DNA of 64,000 nt, taken from the NCBI GenBank assembly GCA_949358305.1, contig OX442318.1:1-64000 (forward strand). The letters run 5' to 3'. Under the pieces are notes generated by a model. That model searched no databases. It had not been told where the DNA came from and worked only from the letters and a program-made list of their open reading frames with translations. Shown one piece after another: positions 20,170 through 32,297 of the stretch. This DNA is from Strigamia acuminata. Taxonomy: Eukaryota > Arthropoda > Chilopoda > Geophilomorpha > Linotaeniidae. The translations under genes and the position numbers were made by a program. Within the stretch, counting starts at the first letter, position 1. The number at the start of each line of letters is the position of its first letter.

Positions 20170-21777
20170 AAAAAAATAGTTAAAAATCAATTTAGAAAAA
20201 TGGTTGGTCACCTTTTCCAATGTCCAGCAGACCCCATGTGTGGTCGGGGCTCGTCCAGAGACCTTTGGGAGGTTTTAAAAGGCTAAAAAACAAAAAGAAA
20301 CAGTTAAAAACAATTAAAAAAGTAAAAAAAAAATCCAAAAATAGTTAAAAATCAATTTAAAAAAATGGTTGGTCACCTTTTTCCATGTCCAGCAGACCCC
20401 ATGTGTGGTCGGGGCTCGTCCAGAGACCTTTGGGAGGTTTTAAAAGGCTAAAAAACAAAAGGAAACAGTTAAAAACAATTAAAAAAGTAAAAAAAAATCC
20501 AAAAATAGTTAAAAATCAATTTAAAAAAATGGTTGGTCACCTTTTTCCATGTCCAGCAGACCCCATGTGTGGTCGGGGCTCGTCCAGAGACCTTTGGGAG
20601 GTTTTAAAAGGCTAAAAAACAAAAGGAAACAGTTAAAAACAATTAAAAAAGTAAAAAAAAATCCAAAAATAGTTAAAAATCAATTTAAAAAAATGGTTGG
20701 TCACCTTTTTCCATGTCCAGCAGACCCCATGTGTGGTCGGGGCTCGTCCAGAGACCTTTGGGAGGTTTTAAAAGGCTAAAAAACAAAAAGAAACAGTTAA
20801 AAACAATTAAAAAAGTAAAAAAAAATCCAAAAATAGTTAAAAATCAATTTAAAAAAATGGTTGGTCACCTTTTTCCATGTCCAGCAGACCCCATGTGTGG
20901 TCGGGGCTCGTCCAGAGACCTTTGGGAGGTTTTAAAAGGCTAAAAAACAAAAAGAAACAGTTAAAAACAATTAAAAAAGTCCAAAAAAATCCAAAAATAG
21001 TTAAAAATCAATTTAAAAAAATGGTTGGTCACCTTTTCCATGTCCAGCAGACCCCATGTGTGGTCGGAGCTCGTCCAGAGACCTTTGGGAGGTTTTAAAA
21101 GGCTAAAAAACAAAAGGAAACAGTTAAAAACAATTAAAAAAGTAAAAAAAAAATCCAAAAATAGTTAAAAATCAATTTAAAAAAATGGTTGGTCACCTTT
21201 TTCCATGTCCAGCAGACCCCATGTGTGGTCGGGGCTCGTCCAGAGACCTTTGGGAGGTTTTAAAAGGCTAAAAAACAAAAAGAAACAGTTAAAAACAATT
21301 AAAAAAGTAAAAAAAAATCCAAAAATAGTTAAAAATCAATTTAAAAAAATGGTTGGTCACCTTTTTCCATGTCCAGCAGACCCCATGTGTGGTCGGGGCT
21401 CGTCCAGAGACCTTTGGGAGGTTTTAAAAGGCTAAAAAACAAAAAGAAACAGTTAAAAACAATTAAAAAAGTCAAAAAAAATCCAAAAATAGTTAAAAAT
21501 CAATTTAAAAAAATGGTTGGTCACCTTTTCCATGTCCAGCAGACCCCATGTGTGGTCGGGGCTCGTCCAGAGACCTTTGGGAGGTTTTAAAAGGCTAAAA
21601 AACAAAAGGAAACAGTTAAAAACAATTAAAAAAGTAAAAAAAAAATCCAAAAATAGTTAAAAATCAATTTAAAAAAATGGTTGGTCACCTTTTTCCATGT
21701 CCAGCAGACCCCATGTGTGGTCGGGGCTCGTCCAGAGACCTTTGGGAGGTTTTAAAAGGCTAAAAAACAAAAAGAAA
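20170..21777 (-). repeat. 164-bp cassette array, copy 2 (ten units)
   Basis: Ten monomers in the same order, with the same individual variants, as 1938-3545. The preceding spacer 19908-20169 is empty. Confidence 0.7.
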
Positions 21778-21899
21778 TGGTTAAAAACAATGAAGAATTG
21801 AAAAAATAGCAGCTTTTTAGCCATTTCTCAACGTGAAAATGACCCATTGTTGTTTTATTTACCTCACATTAAAATGAATCGTTTCGTTTAGCTGAAAAA

Positions 21900-23159
21900 A
21901 TGCCAAGACAACCAGGCCGCCGTCCAGGCAGGCCAAGCAACCGCAATCGCCCATATCCAGTACCAATCGCACCGCGGATGGAAGCTATTGTTCCACAGCA
22001 GCTTGCGTTCATTCGGCCAGTCGCACCACCTGCACCTCAATTGATGGCTCCTCCTGCTCTTCCAGTCTTACTGCAACAACATATAATCGCTGCCGAGCCC
22101 GCGGACGAAACAGAGCCAGACCCGGAAGAGAACACGTTGTTCTTAATTACCTTGCCTCGCTGTGATAAAACACGCGAAGAGGTGTACAACTTCTTTGTGC
22201 CATTGTGCAAGGAACTCGTTGTTGCCCGCGAACGCCACCATGACTTAAATGAAAATGAGCAACGATTCCCTTTCCATTTGCACATATTCTGCAAGCTCCG
22301 TGTGCCGTCTAACTTCCTGGTATTGCGGCATCACATTCGCGACCACATCTTTCAAGCTGTTCGGGAACCTTCCATCCACGTGCAAAAAATCAGGTCACAA
22401 AATAAGAATGGGACAATTGAATATACCACGAAGGAGGATCTCGATGCCCTTCTTTTGAATGTGCCATTGTCCAAAACCAGCGAGTTTATGCAGACTGTGC
22501 GGTGGGCAGAACGAACCTACCATCAAGAGGTGGACACCTCGGTGGACCCCTTCGCCTTTAAATTCAGGTCACAGTACCAACACCTCTGCCTCATCCACGA
22601 CTGGGTGGAAAAACGGATAGATGCCGTGGCTGCAACAAGCAGGCAACAGGCCCGACGGGCCCACATCGTAAGCAGGTACACCGTAATTCCAGGCACATGG
22701 GTTGCGCGCTTGTTGGATTTTTACGCCAGCATCGATCCGACGCATCCCGACCCGCGGAGAAAGAATGTGTACTTGCATGGTGCAGCTGGCACAGGAAAGA
22801 CTCGCCTCACCGAGGCATTCTGCAGTCACGTGATCTCTGCCTTCATGCCTTCTATGAGTGAAGGTCAATTCGCGTTCAGCGGTTTGGGCAATCACTGTCG
22901 AGCTGTTTACATCCCGGATTGCCCCGCACACAGAATTGACAGCGATCCCATCGAAGGCATGATGCTCCGCCTTTTAGAAGGGGCTGAATTCTCTGCCGCG
23001 ACAAAAAACTCAAACCCCAAACTCATCACGGTTTCCATGCCTGTCATTGTCTGTTCAAATTACGAGCCGCCAAATAAGCCCCAATTCCAGAGACGATTTA
23101 CCATCATAGAGGTAACAGGATTCTGGAAGGAGTCGGTGACCCGCCTAGATGCACCATAA
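21900..23159 (+). CDS. rep: CRESS-type Rep, copy 2
   Basis: Protein identical over 419 aa to the one at 3668-4927, with the same upstream acceptor-like TTTCGTTTAG and downstream AATAAA. Two intact identical copies show that the frame has not decayed since duplication. Confidence 0.85.
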   Translation: MPRQPGRRPGRPSNRNRPYPVPIAPRMEAIVPQQLAFIRPVAPPAPQLMAPPALPVLLQQHIIAAEPADETEPDPEENTLFLITLPRCDKTREEVYNFFVPLCKELVVARERHHDLNENEQRFPFHLHIFCKLRVPSNFLVLRHHIRDHIFQAVREPSIHVQKIRSQNKNGTIEYTTKEDLDALLLNVPLSKTSEFMQTVRWAERTYHQEVDTSVDPFAFKFRSQYQHLCLIHDWVEKRIDAVAATSRQQARRAHIVSRYTVIPGTWVARLLDFYASIDPTHPDPRRKNVYLHGAAGTGKTRLTEAFCSHVISAFMPSMSEGQFAFSGLGNHCRAVYIPDCPAHRIDSDPIEGMMLRLLEGAEFSAATKNSNPKLITVSMPVIVCSNYEPPNKPQFQRRFTIIEVTGFWKESVTRLDAP

Positions 23160-23541
23160 ATGTATAAAAAAAACCCGAATTATTAAAAACTGTTATATAA
23201 AAATTGAAATAATATTTTTAATTCCTTCTTTAATAAAAATACAAAGTTGACATACTTCACCGACAGTTGGAGCGCAGCCAAGTAAATTTGGGGGACTATT
23301 TCAGCTGCAGAACCTGTAAAAAAAAAGAAAAGAAAACACAAAGAATCAAATTCATGACAGAAATGGCAAAAAACAATCAAAACAGGAAAATACTTATCTG
23401 AAATCTTTCTGTATCGACCTAACACTCCTCAGGAACGTGTGAGCAGCCGGAAAGACCCAGAAATAAAAATAAAAATAAAAATAAAAATAAAAATTGTTTA
23501 AAAAATTCAAAAAAAAAGATAAAAATGCATTTCAAAAAACG

Positions 23542-25472
23542 GTTATTTACCTTTTCTGACGTCCAGCGTGGCCAAGGTGAGTTGGGGGCCCATCCAGTGG
23601 CCATTAGCAGGTCCTGAACACCTAGGAAATAAAGAAAAACGATCAAAAACGATCAAAATTTGAAGGAAAAGCATAAAAGATGCATAAAAATTAATTTCAA
23701 AAAATTGTTTCTCACCTCCTATGATGGCCAGGGTGGTCTGGGTGAGTCCGGGACCCATCCAGTGGCCTCCAGCAGGTCCTAAACACCTAGAAAATAAAGA
23801 AAAAAGATGAAAAGTGATAACAATTTGAAGGAAAAGCTTAAAAATTAATAAAAACAAATTTACAAAAATGCCTTCTTACCTTTTATGAAGTCCAGCATAG
23901 ACAAGGTGAGTCCGGGGCCCATCCAGTGGTCCTTGGCAGGTCTTGAATATCTAGAAAGGAAAAAAAAAAAAACGAAAAACCATTAAAATTTGAAAGAAAA
24001 GCTGGAAAAATGCATAAAAACGAATTTCAAAAAATTCCTTCTTACCTTTTCTGATGTCCAGGGTGGTCTAATTGAGTCCGGGACCCATCCAGTGGTCCTT
24101 GGCTGGTCTTGAATACCTAGAAAGAAAAGAAAAACGTTGAAAAACCATTAAAATTTGAAAGAAAAACTGGGAAAATGCATAAAAACGAATTTCAAAAAAT
24201 TCCTTCTTACCTTTTCTGATGTCCAGGGTGGTCTAATTGAGTCCGGGACCCATCCAGTGGTCCTTGGCTGGTCTTGAATACCTAGAAAGAAAAGAAAAAC
24301 GTTGAAAAACCATTAAAATTTGAAAGAAAAACTGGGAAAATGCATAAAAACGAATTTCAAAAAATTCCTTCTTACCTTTTCTGATGTCCAGGGTGGTCTA
24401 ATTGAGTCCGGGACCCATCCAGTGGTCCTTGGCTGGTCTTGAATACCTAGAAAGAAAAGAAAAACGTTGAAAAACCATTAAAATTTGAAAGAAAAACTGG
24501 GAAAATGCATAAAAACGAATTTCAAAAAATTCCTTCTTACCTTTTCTGATGTCCAGGGTGGTCTAATTGAGTCCGGGACCCATCCAGTGGTCCTTGGCTG
24601 GTCTTGAATACCTAGAAAGAAAAGAAAAACGTTGAAAAACCATTAAAATTTGAAAGAAAAACTGGAAAAATGCATAAAAACGAATTTCAAAAAATTCCTT
24701 CTTACCTTTTCTGATGTCCAGGGTGGTCTAATTGAGTCCGGGACCCATCCAGTGGTCCTTGGCTGGTCTTGAATACCTAGAAAGAAAAGAAAAACGTTGA
24801 AAAACCATTAAAATTTGAAAGAAAAACTGGGAAAAATACATAAAAACGAATTTCAAAAAATTCCTTCTTACCTTTTCTGATGTCCAGGGTGGTCTAATTG
24901 AGTCCGGGACCCATCCAGTGGTCCTTGGCTGGTCTTGAATACCTAGAAAGAAAAGAAAAACGTTGAAAAACCATTAAAATTTGAAAGAAAAACTGGAAAA
25001 ATGCATAAAAACGAATTTCAAAAAATTCCTTCTTACCTTTTCTGATGTCCAGGGTGGTCTAATTGAGTCCGGGACCCATCCAGTGGTCCTTGGCTGGTCT
25101 TGAATACCTAGAAAGAAAAGAAAAACGTTGAAAAACCATTAAAATTTGAAAGAAAAACTGGGAAAAATGCATAAAAACGAATTTCAAAAAATTCCTTCTT
25201 ACCTTTTCTGATGTCCAGGGTGGTCTAATTGAGTCCGGGACCCATCCAGTGGTCCTTGGCTGGTCTTGAATACCTAGAAAGAAAAGAAAAACGTTGAAAA
25301 ACCATTAAAATTTGAAAGAAAAACTGGGAAAAATACATAAAAACGAATTTCAAAAAATTCCTTCTTACCTTTTCTGATGTCCAGGGTGGTCTAATTGAGT
25401 CCGGGACCCATCCAGTGGTCCTTGGCTGGTCTTGAATACCTAGAAAGAAAAGAAAAACGTTGAAAAATGATT
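23542..25472 (-). repeat. 165-bp cassette array, copy 2 (twelve units)
   Basis: Matches 5310-7240 unit by unit. The 3' flank of Rep with the degenerate module and (AAAAT)n is at 23238-23541. Confidence 0.75.
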
Positions 25473-25564
25473 AGAAATGGGTAAAAATTGATGAAAATTG
25501 ACAAACCGAAACTATAAACGACAGGATAACAATAAATGGCGGAGGCGTCCCGCTATGCGGTGGC

Positions 25565-25867
25565 AATCTTGGGTACTAGGGAAAGGGATGGAAGAGGCCA
25601 GATGCCCAGCTTTTTCCACCAACCACAGTCTGCCACAAGCCAAAACCTGCACCCTTTGCTGGTGAATCTTGGGTACTAGGGAAAGGGATGGAAGAGGCCA
25701 GATGCCCAGCTTTTTCCACCAACCACAGTCTGCCACAAGCCAAAACCTGCACCCTTTGCTGGTGAATCTTGGGTACTAGGGAAAGGGATGGAAGAGGCCA
25801 GATGCCCAGCTTTTTCCACCAACCACAGTCTGCCACAAGCCAAAACCTGCACCCTTTGCTGGTGAAT
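25565..25867. repeat. 100-bp tandem repeat, copy 2
   Basis: Three units, as 7333-7635; the CCAAT/E2F-like cluster follows at 25909-25987. Confidence 0.85.
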
Positions 25868-26083
25868 CTAAAGATTTCTTGCTGAAGCAAATGATTATTT
25901 CAATGCTTATTGGCTAATTGGTGGAACCTCATTCATTCAATTGGTTAATTATTTTTCCCGCCAATTAGTTTTTTCTTCATTGATTGGTTCTTAAAATATA
26001 GTTTCTCCTTTCTCACACCAGGTGGCAAATAGAGGGCGTTGCTACAGTCAAAGAAGCGGCAAATTTGAATGCTAACCTCAGCT

Positions 26084-27222
26084 TAGCTAACCTAACCTAA
26101 ATAAAATATGCTAACCTAACCTAAATAAAATATGCTAACCTAATCTAAATAAAATATGCTAACCTAACCTAAATAAAATATGCTAACCTAACCTAAATAA
26201 AATATGCTAACCTAACCTAAATAAAATATGCTAACCTAACCTAAATAAAATATGCTAACCTAACCTAAATAAAATATGCTAACTTACCCTAAATAAAATA
26301 TCCTAAAATATGCTGTAGATGGACATGGTAAGAGGTGACCAACCATTTGTTTGAATTGATTTTTACCTATTTTTTGAGTTTTTTTTTCCATTTTGGATTG
26401 TTTTAACCATTTCTTTTTGTTCTTTAGCCTTTTACAACCTCCCAAAAGTTTCTGGATGGGTCCCGGCCACACATGGACCCCGGGCTGGACATGATAAAAG
26501 ATGAATAACCATTTGTTTGAATAGATTTGTACCTATTTCTTTAGTTTTTTTTCCCATTTTTGATTGTTTTGGCTAAGAGAAACTCAATGTCCATCTGCCT
26601 GGAAGCCAAAACAGCGGGTATCTCGGGGAAAACAAGGAGTTTTACTCTTCACTAATGTAGAAAAATAAATCCAACAGGAGCAAAAAGAAAAACAACATCT
26701 TTAATGTAACGGTAAACATGCGTAACAACCAATAATATCAAAATAGATAAAGAATAAATTGAAACGAATAAAAACATGAAAACAAATCTAAAAATAACAT
26801 CCAAAACAAATTTTAAAAATTGCTGTTCATCTTCTGTTATGTCCTATGTGGTCCAGGTGAAGTTGGTGGGCGTCCAAAGGCCTTTGAGGTCCAGAACATA
26901 CAAAAATGTAGAAAAAAAAATCACAAAGAATCGATTTCTTTGTTGAAATGCCCAAAAATCAACCAAAACAAGTAAAAACTTATCTGAAATCCATTTGATA
27001 TTGACCCATCACTACTCAGGGCCGTTTGGGCAGTCGCAAATGCCTAGAAAATAGAACAAAAATGATTAAAAACATGAAAAATTGAAGAAAAGAAACGTCA
27101 AAAATAAATTTCAGAAAAAGCGGTTTACCGCCTGTGATGTTCCCCGCCGATCAGGCGCAGTCGTGGATAACCACACACCTTAGACCAATCAAAAATCCCT
27201 AGAAAATAAAACAAAAATAATA
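26084..27222. repeat. 24-bp telomere-motif repeat, inverted and single cassettes, copy 2
   Basis: Nine 24-bp units (26084-26304), two inverted cassettes (26317-26577), spacer, and three single cassettes (26812-27222), as in copy 1. Confidence 0.6.
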
Positions 27223-27271
27223 AACACTTTAAAATGCATCAAAATGCATTAAAGAAAATGCTAAATTCAGG

Positions 27272-29617
27272 AAACTTAACCCCACGTGCAGTCCACGGCC
27301 GTTTGACAAGCTGGAATGCCTAGGAACAAAAAAAAATAAAAATCACGTCCAAAAACGGCCAAAATCATGAAAAATTATCGACCATAAATCCCCAAGCAAC
27401 CAACACTCACCATGATGATGTCTCACGTGCTGTCCACGGCCGTACACGGCCGTTTGGACAGGCTGGAATGCCTAGGAACAAAAAAAAATAAAAATCATGT
27501 CAAAAAACGGCCAAAATCATGAAAAATCATCGACCATAAATCCCCAAGCAACCAACACTCACCATGATGATGTCTCACGTGCTGTCCACTGCCGTACACA
27601 GCCGTTTGGACAGGCTGGAATGCCTAGGAACAAAAAAAAATAAAAATCACGTCCCAAAACGGCCAAAATCATGAAAAATCATCGACCATAAATCCCCAAG
27701 CAACCAACACTCACCATGATGATGTCTCACGTGCTGTCCACTGCCGTACACGGCCGTTTGGACAAGCTGGAATGCCTGAGAACAAAAAAAAAAAATTAAA
27801 TCACGTCAAAAAACGGCCAAAATCATGAAAAATCATCGACCATAAATCCCCAAGCAACCAACACTCACCATGATGATGTCTCACGTGCTGTCCACTGCCG
27901 TACACAGCCGTTTGGACAGGCTGGAATGCCTAGGAACAAAAAAAAATAAAAATCATGTCAAAAAACGGCCAAAATCATGAAAAATCATCGACCATAAATC
28001 CCCAAGCAACCAACACTCACCATGATGATGTCTCACGTGCTGTCCACTGCCGTACACAGCCGTTTGGACAGGCTGGAATGCCTAGGAACAAAAAAAAATA
28101 AAAATCACGTCCCAAAACGGCCAAAATCATGAAAAATCATCGACCATAAATCCCCAAGCAACCAACACTCACCATGATGATGTCTCACGTGCTGTCCACT
28201 GCCGTACACGGCCGTTTGGACAAGCTGGAATGCCTGAGAACAAAAAAAAAAAATTAAATCACGTCAAAAAACGGCCAAAATCATGAAAAATCATCGACCA
28301 TAAATCCCCAAGCAACCAACACTCACCATGATGATGTCTCACGTGCTGTCCACTGCCGTACACAGCCGTTTGGACAGGCTGGAATGCCTAGGAACAAAAA
28401 AAAATAAAAATCATGTCAAAAAACGGCCAAAATCATGAAAAATCATCGACCATAAATCCCCAAGCAACCAACACTCACCATGATGATGTCTCACGTGCTG
28501 TCCACTGCCGTACACAGCCGTTTGGACAGGCTGGAATGCCTAGGAACAAAAAAAAATAAAAATCACGTCCCAAAACGGCCAAAATCATGAAAAATCATCG
28601 ACCATAAATCCCCAAGCAACCAACACTCACCATGATGATGTCTCACGTGCTGTCCACTGCCGTACACGGCCGTTTGGACAAGCTGGAATGCCTGAGAACA
28701 AAAAAAAAAAATTAAATCACGTCAAAAAACGGCCAAAATCATGAAAAATCATCGACCATAAATCCCCAAGCAACCAACACTCACCATGATGATGTCTCAC
28801 GTGCTGTCCACTGCCGTACACAGCCGTTTGGACAGGCTGGAATGCCTAGAAACAAAAAAAAATAAAAATCACGTCCAAAAACGGCCAAAATCATGAAAAA
28901 TCATCGACCATAAATCCCCAAGCAACCAACACTCACCATGATGATGTCTCACGTGCTGTCCACTGCCGTACACGGCCGTTTGGACAAGCTGGAATGCCTG
29001 AGAACAAAAAAAAAAAATTAAATCACGTCAAAAAACGGCCAAAATCATGAAAAATCATCGACCATAAATCCCCAAGCAACCAACACTCACCATGATGATG
29101 TCTCACGTGCTGTCCACTGCCGTACACAGCCGTTTGGACAGGCTGGAATGCCTAGGAACAAAAAAAAATAAAAATCATGTCAAAAAACGGCCAAAATCAT
29201 GAAAAATCATTGACCATAAATCCCCAAGCAACCAACACTCACCATGATGATGTCTCACGTGCTGTCCACTGCCGTACACGGCCGTTTGGACAAGCTGGAA
29301 TGCCTGAGAACAAAAAAAAAATTAAATCACGTCAAAAAACGGCCAAAATCATGAAAAATCATCGACCATAAATCCCCAAGCAACCAACACTCACCATGAT
29401 GATGTCTCACGTGCTGTCCACTGCCGTACACGGCCGTTTGGACAAGCTGGAATGCCTAGGAACAAAAAAAAATAAAAATCACGTAAAAAAACGGCCAAAA
29501 TCATGAAAAATTATCGACAAAAAAATCCCCAAGCGACCATCACTCACCATGATGATGTCACACGTGCTGCCCACGGCCGTACACGGCCGTTTGGACAAGC
29601 TGGAATGCCTAGGAAGT
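27272..29617 (-). repeat. 153-bp cassette satellite, copy 2, 16 units
   Basis: Same monomer order as copy 1 except that the A-B-C-D-C block of five units occurs once instead of twice, a difference of 765 bp. Confidence 0.8.
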
Positions 29618-32297
29618 TAGGTTTACAGATTAAGCCTTCGTTCTGACATATAATACACTGTATTATTTCAAATTGTTATGCTCTCGTGTCACGTATCTTT
29701 CTATTGTGACTAGAGATTTTCCTTACCTGCAAATAAAACACCAGCTGTTTAGTTACATTACTCTTCCTCTTCTCTTTCTACAATTGACACTAAATATGCA
29801 GCGAAAAACGAATCCAAAAGATTCTAAGCCATACGACAATACCAATCACTCGTTGGTTCAAATCGTCCGCCATTTTCCTCCGCAAAAGCTACCGAGTCGT
29901 CACGTGACCAAAAACGAAATGGAAAATCAGTTTAGATGAGTTGTCTGACAATTAATTAATTAATTATTTCAATTTATTTACACCAAACAGTTTCTTATTA
30001 AAACGTTCATTTCCCCGATCCGAAATAATTTTCCTTGGTATCAGAGTAGACAGTTGTATCGGCAATGGACCCAATCGAACTCCCTGATTGGTCCATTCGA
30101 ATTTGGCAACAAAGGCTTATTTTTTCCACGCCCTCTTTCCCACCTTATTTTTAGTTTGTCATTCCGTTTTTTCGTGAAAAAATGTGTATTTATTCGCCCG
30201 TTTACCATTAATCCTCATAATTTGAAACAAATCGGCGTTGGGTTGTTTAAGTTAGTGCATTTCGCCCGCACCGTACACGTGATCAAAACCTCCTCCCCTT
30301 CCCTCTTGTGATTGGTTGATTCGAAGTAGAGAGCAGACGATAGTTTGGATTTTCATAGTGTTATGATTTTCTTTGCTATTAAAATACTTTGTTATTATAT
30401 ATTTTTATAACAAATGGCTTTCATGCTCCAAAACTGCATTTTTGGGACTCCAAAATGCATTTATTTCTGAAAACAAATGGCTTTCATGCATCAAAACAGC
30501 ATTTTCAGGGTAGAAAAATGCATTTGTTTATGTAAAGAAACATCTTAGGGACATAAAAGCTTCAATTTCTACTTCCAATATAATTTTGCTCTGGATTCAA
30601 AAGAAAGCAAGAACAGCAATTCACATAGTCCTGTGAGTTTCATGGTACAAAAACATACCACAGGAAAGCCCGAGGGCGGAGAAGGCAAGTGGGTTTTTCA
30701 AGCAAAGGGAAAAGGTTTTTAGTCTTAAACTGATGAAGTGGCAGCAAAAATGAGCAGTAAGTGTTGTAATTTCATAAATTAACCCTCAGAAGGATAACCC
30801 TATACCATTTTTGGGACAACACTCTTCTTGAATAGGAAAACGTTTTTTGGTTTAATATAATTAGCAGAAATTTTCTGGCTTTTTTCACAACAATAATGTT
30901 TGTTTCCAAAAAAAATTGAAGTGTTCTGAACATTATTTGTTTATTTATTCACCTTGGAAAATTCGGCCCCTTAGAAATTCCAGCTTAAATCTAAGTTGGC
31001 TTCTCTCAATCTTATAATAGCGCTTCTTCTTAGTGCTTCCAATTGGTATCAGCAGACACTGTATGGCGCTAGTAGTGCAACACAAAAAATTACAAGGTTC
31101 TATTTCTGGCTAAAATATACATTAAAAATAAAATTATTTAGAATAACTTAAACTTTTTCACCTAATATTAATTTTCTTGGTTAAAAATTAATTTTCTTGG
31201 CTTAAAATTAATTTTCTTGACTTAAAATTAATTTTCTTGGCTTAAAATTAATTTTCTTGGCTTAAAATTAATTTTCTTGGCTTAAAATTAATTTTCTTGG
31301 CTTAAAATTAATTTTCTTGGCTTAAAATTAATTTTCTTTGCTTAAAATTAATTTTCTTGGCTTAAAATTAATTTTCTTGGCTTAAAATTAATTTTCTTGG
31401 CTTAAAATTAATTTTCTTGGCTTAAAATTAATTTTCTTGGCTTAAAATTAATTTTCTTGGCTTAAAATTAATTTTCTTGGCTTAAAATTAATTTTCTTGG
31501 CTTAAAATTAATTTTCTTGGCTTAAAATTAATTTTCTTGGCTTAAAATTAACGCCCATTCATGCAATGAAAAGTGGTCAAAAAGGGCCAAACGGTCATTT
31601 TAAGCCAAAAACATAACAATATAAATTAAAAAAAGAGGAAATAAGCGCAAATAGAAGGCGCCTGGATCTCCAAAATGCACGTCAAAATTAAAAACCAATT
31701 AAATAAATTAAACAAATAGGATCAGCTAATAAACTAAAAACCTACAAAATCCAGCATCCACCTGAAATTGAAAAAACACCTAAAATTCCGTTAAAATTCT
31801 CTAAAAATTAGAATAAAATTCTATTTTAATTTCTCTGCAATCTCCCTAAAATTTCCCCAAAATTCTCCTAAAATGACAAATTTTACTTTTAAAAATTAAA
31901 CAAACAGAATCAGCTAATAAACGAACAAAAAACTTGCAAAGCCCATCCACCCGAAATTGAAAATACATCTAAACTTCCCCTAAAATTGCAAAAAAGTTGC
32001 CCAAAAAAAATTCTTTTTTAATTTCCCTGTAATCTCCCTAAATGAAGCCAAAGAGTCAGGAAAAACGTGCGTTTTGGTCGCCAAAAACGTGCAGTTAAGC
32101 AAAAAAAAAATGTATTGCCACCCAAAATGTGCGTTTTGGCCACAAAAAGTGCACCTTACACACCAAAAAGTGCTCTTCGGACACGAAAAGAACACTTGGC
32201 CAACCAAAATGCACAATTTTGCTGCCAAAAAGTGCACTTTGGACAGGGAAAATGCACTTTTTACACGTATGTGACTAATTTGTACATTTATGCGTAG
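29618..32297. other. Single-copy and short-repeat region, copy 2
   Basis: Corresponds to 12151-14830: promoter-like motifs, ~70-bp duplication (30415-30532), 20-bp satellite (31168-31551) and degenerate 21-bp repeat (32062-32272). No gene supported. Confidence 0.6.
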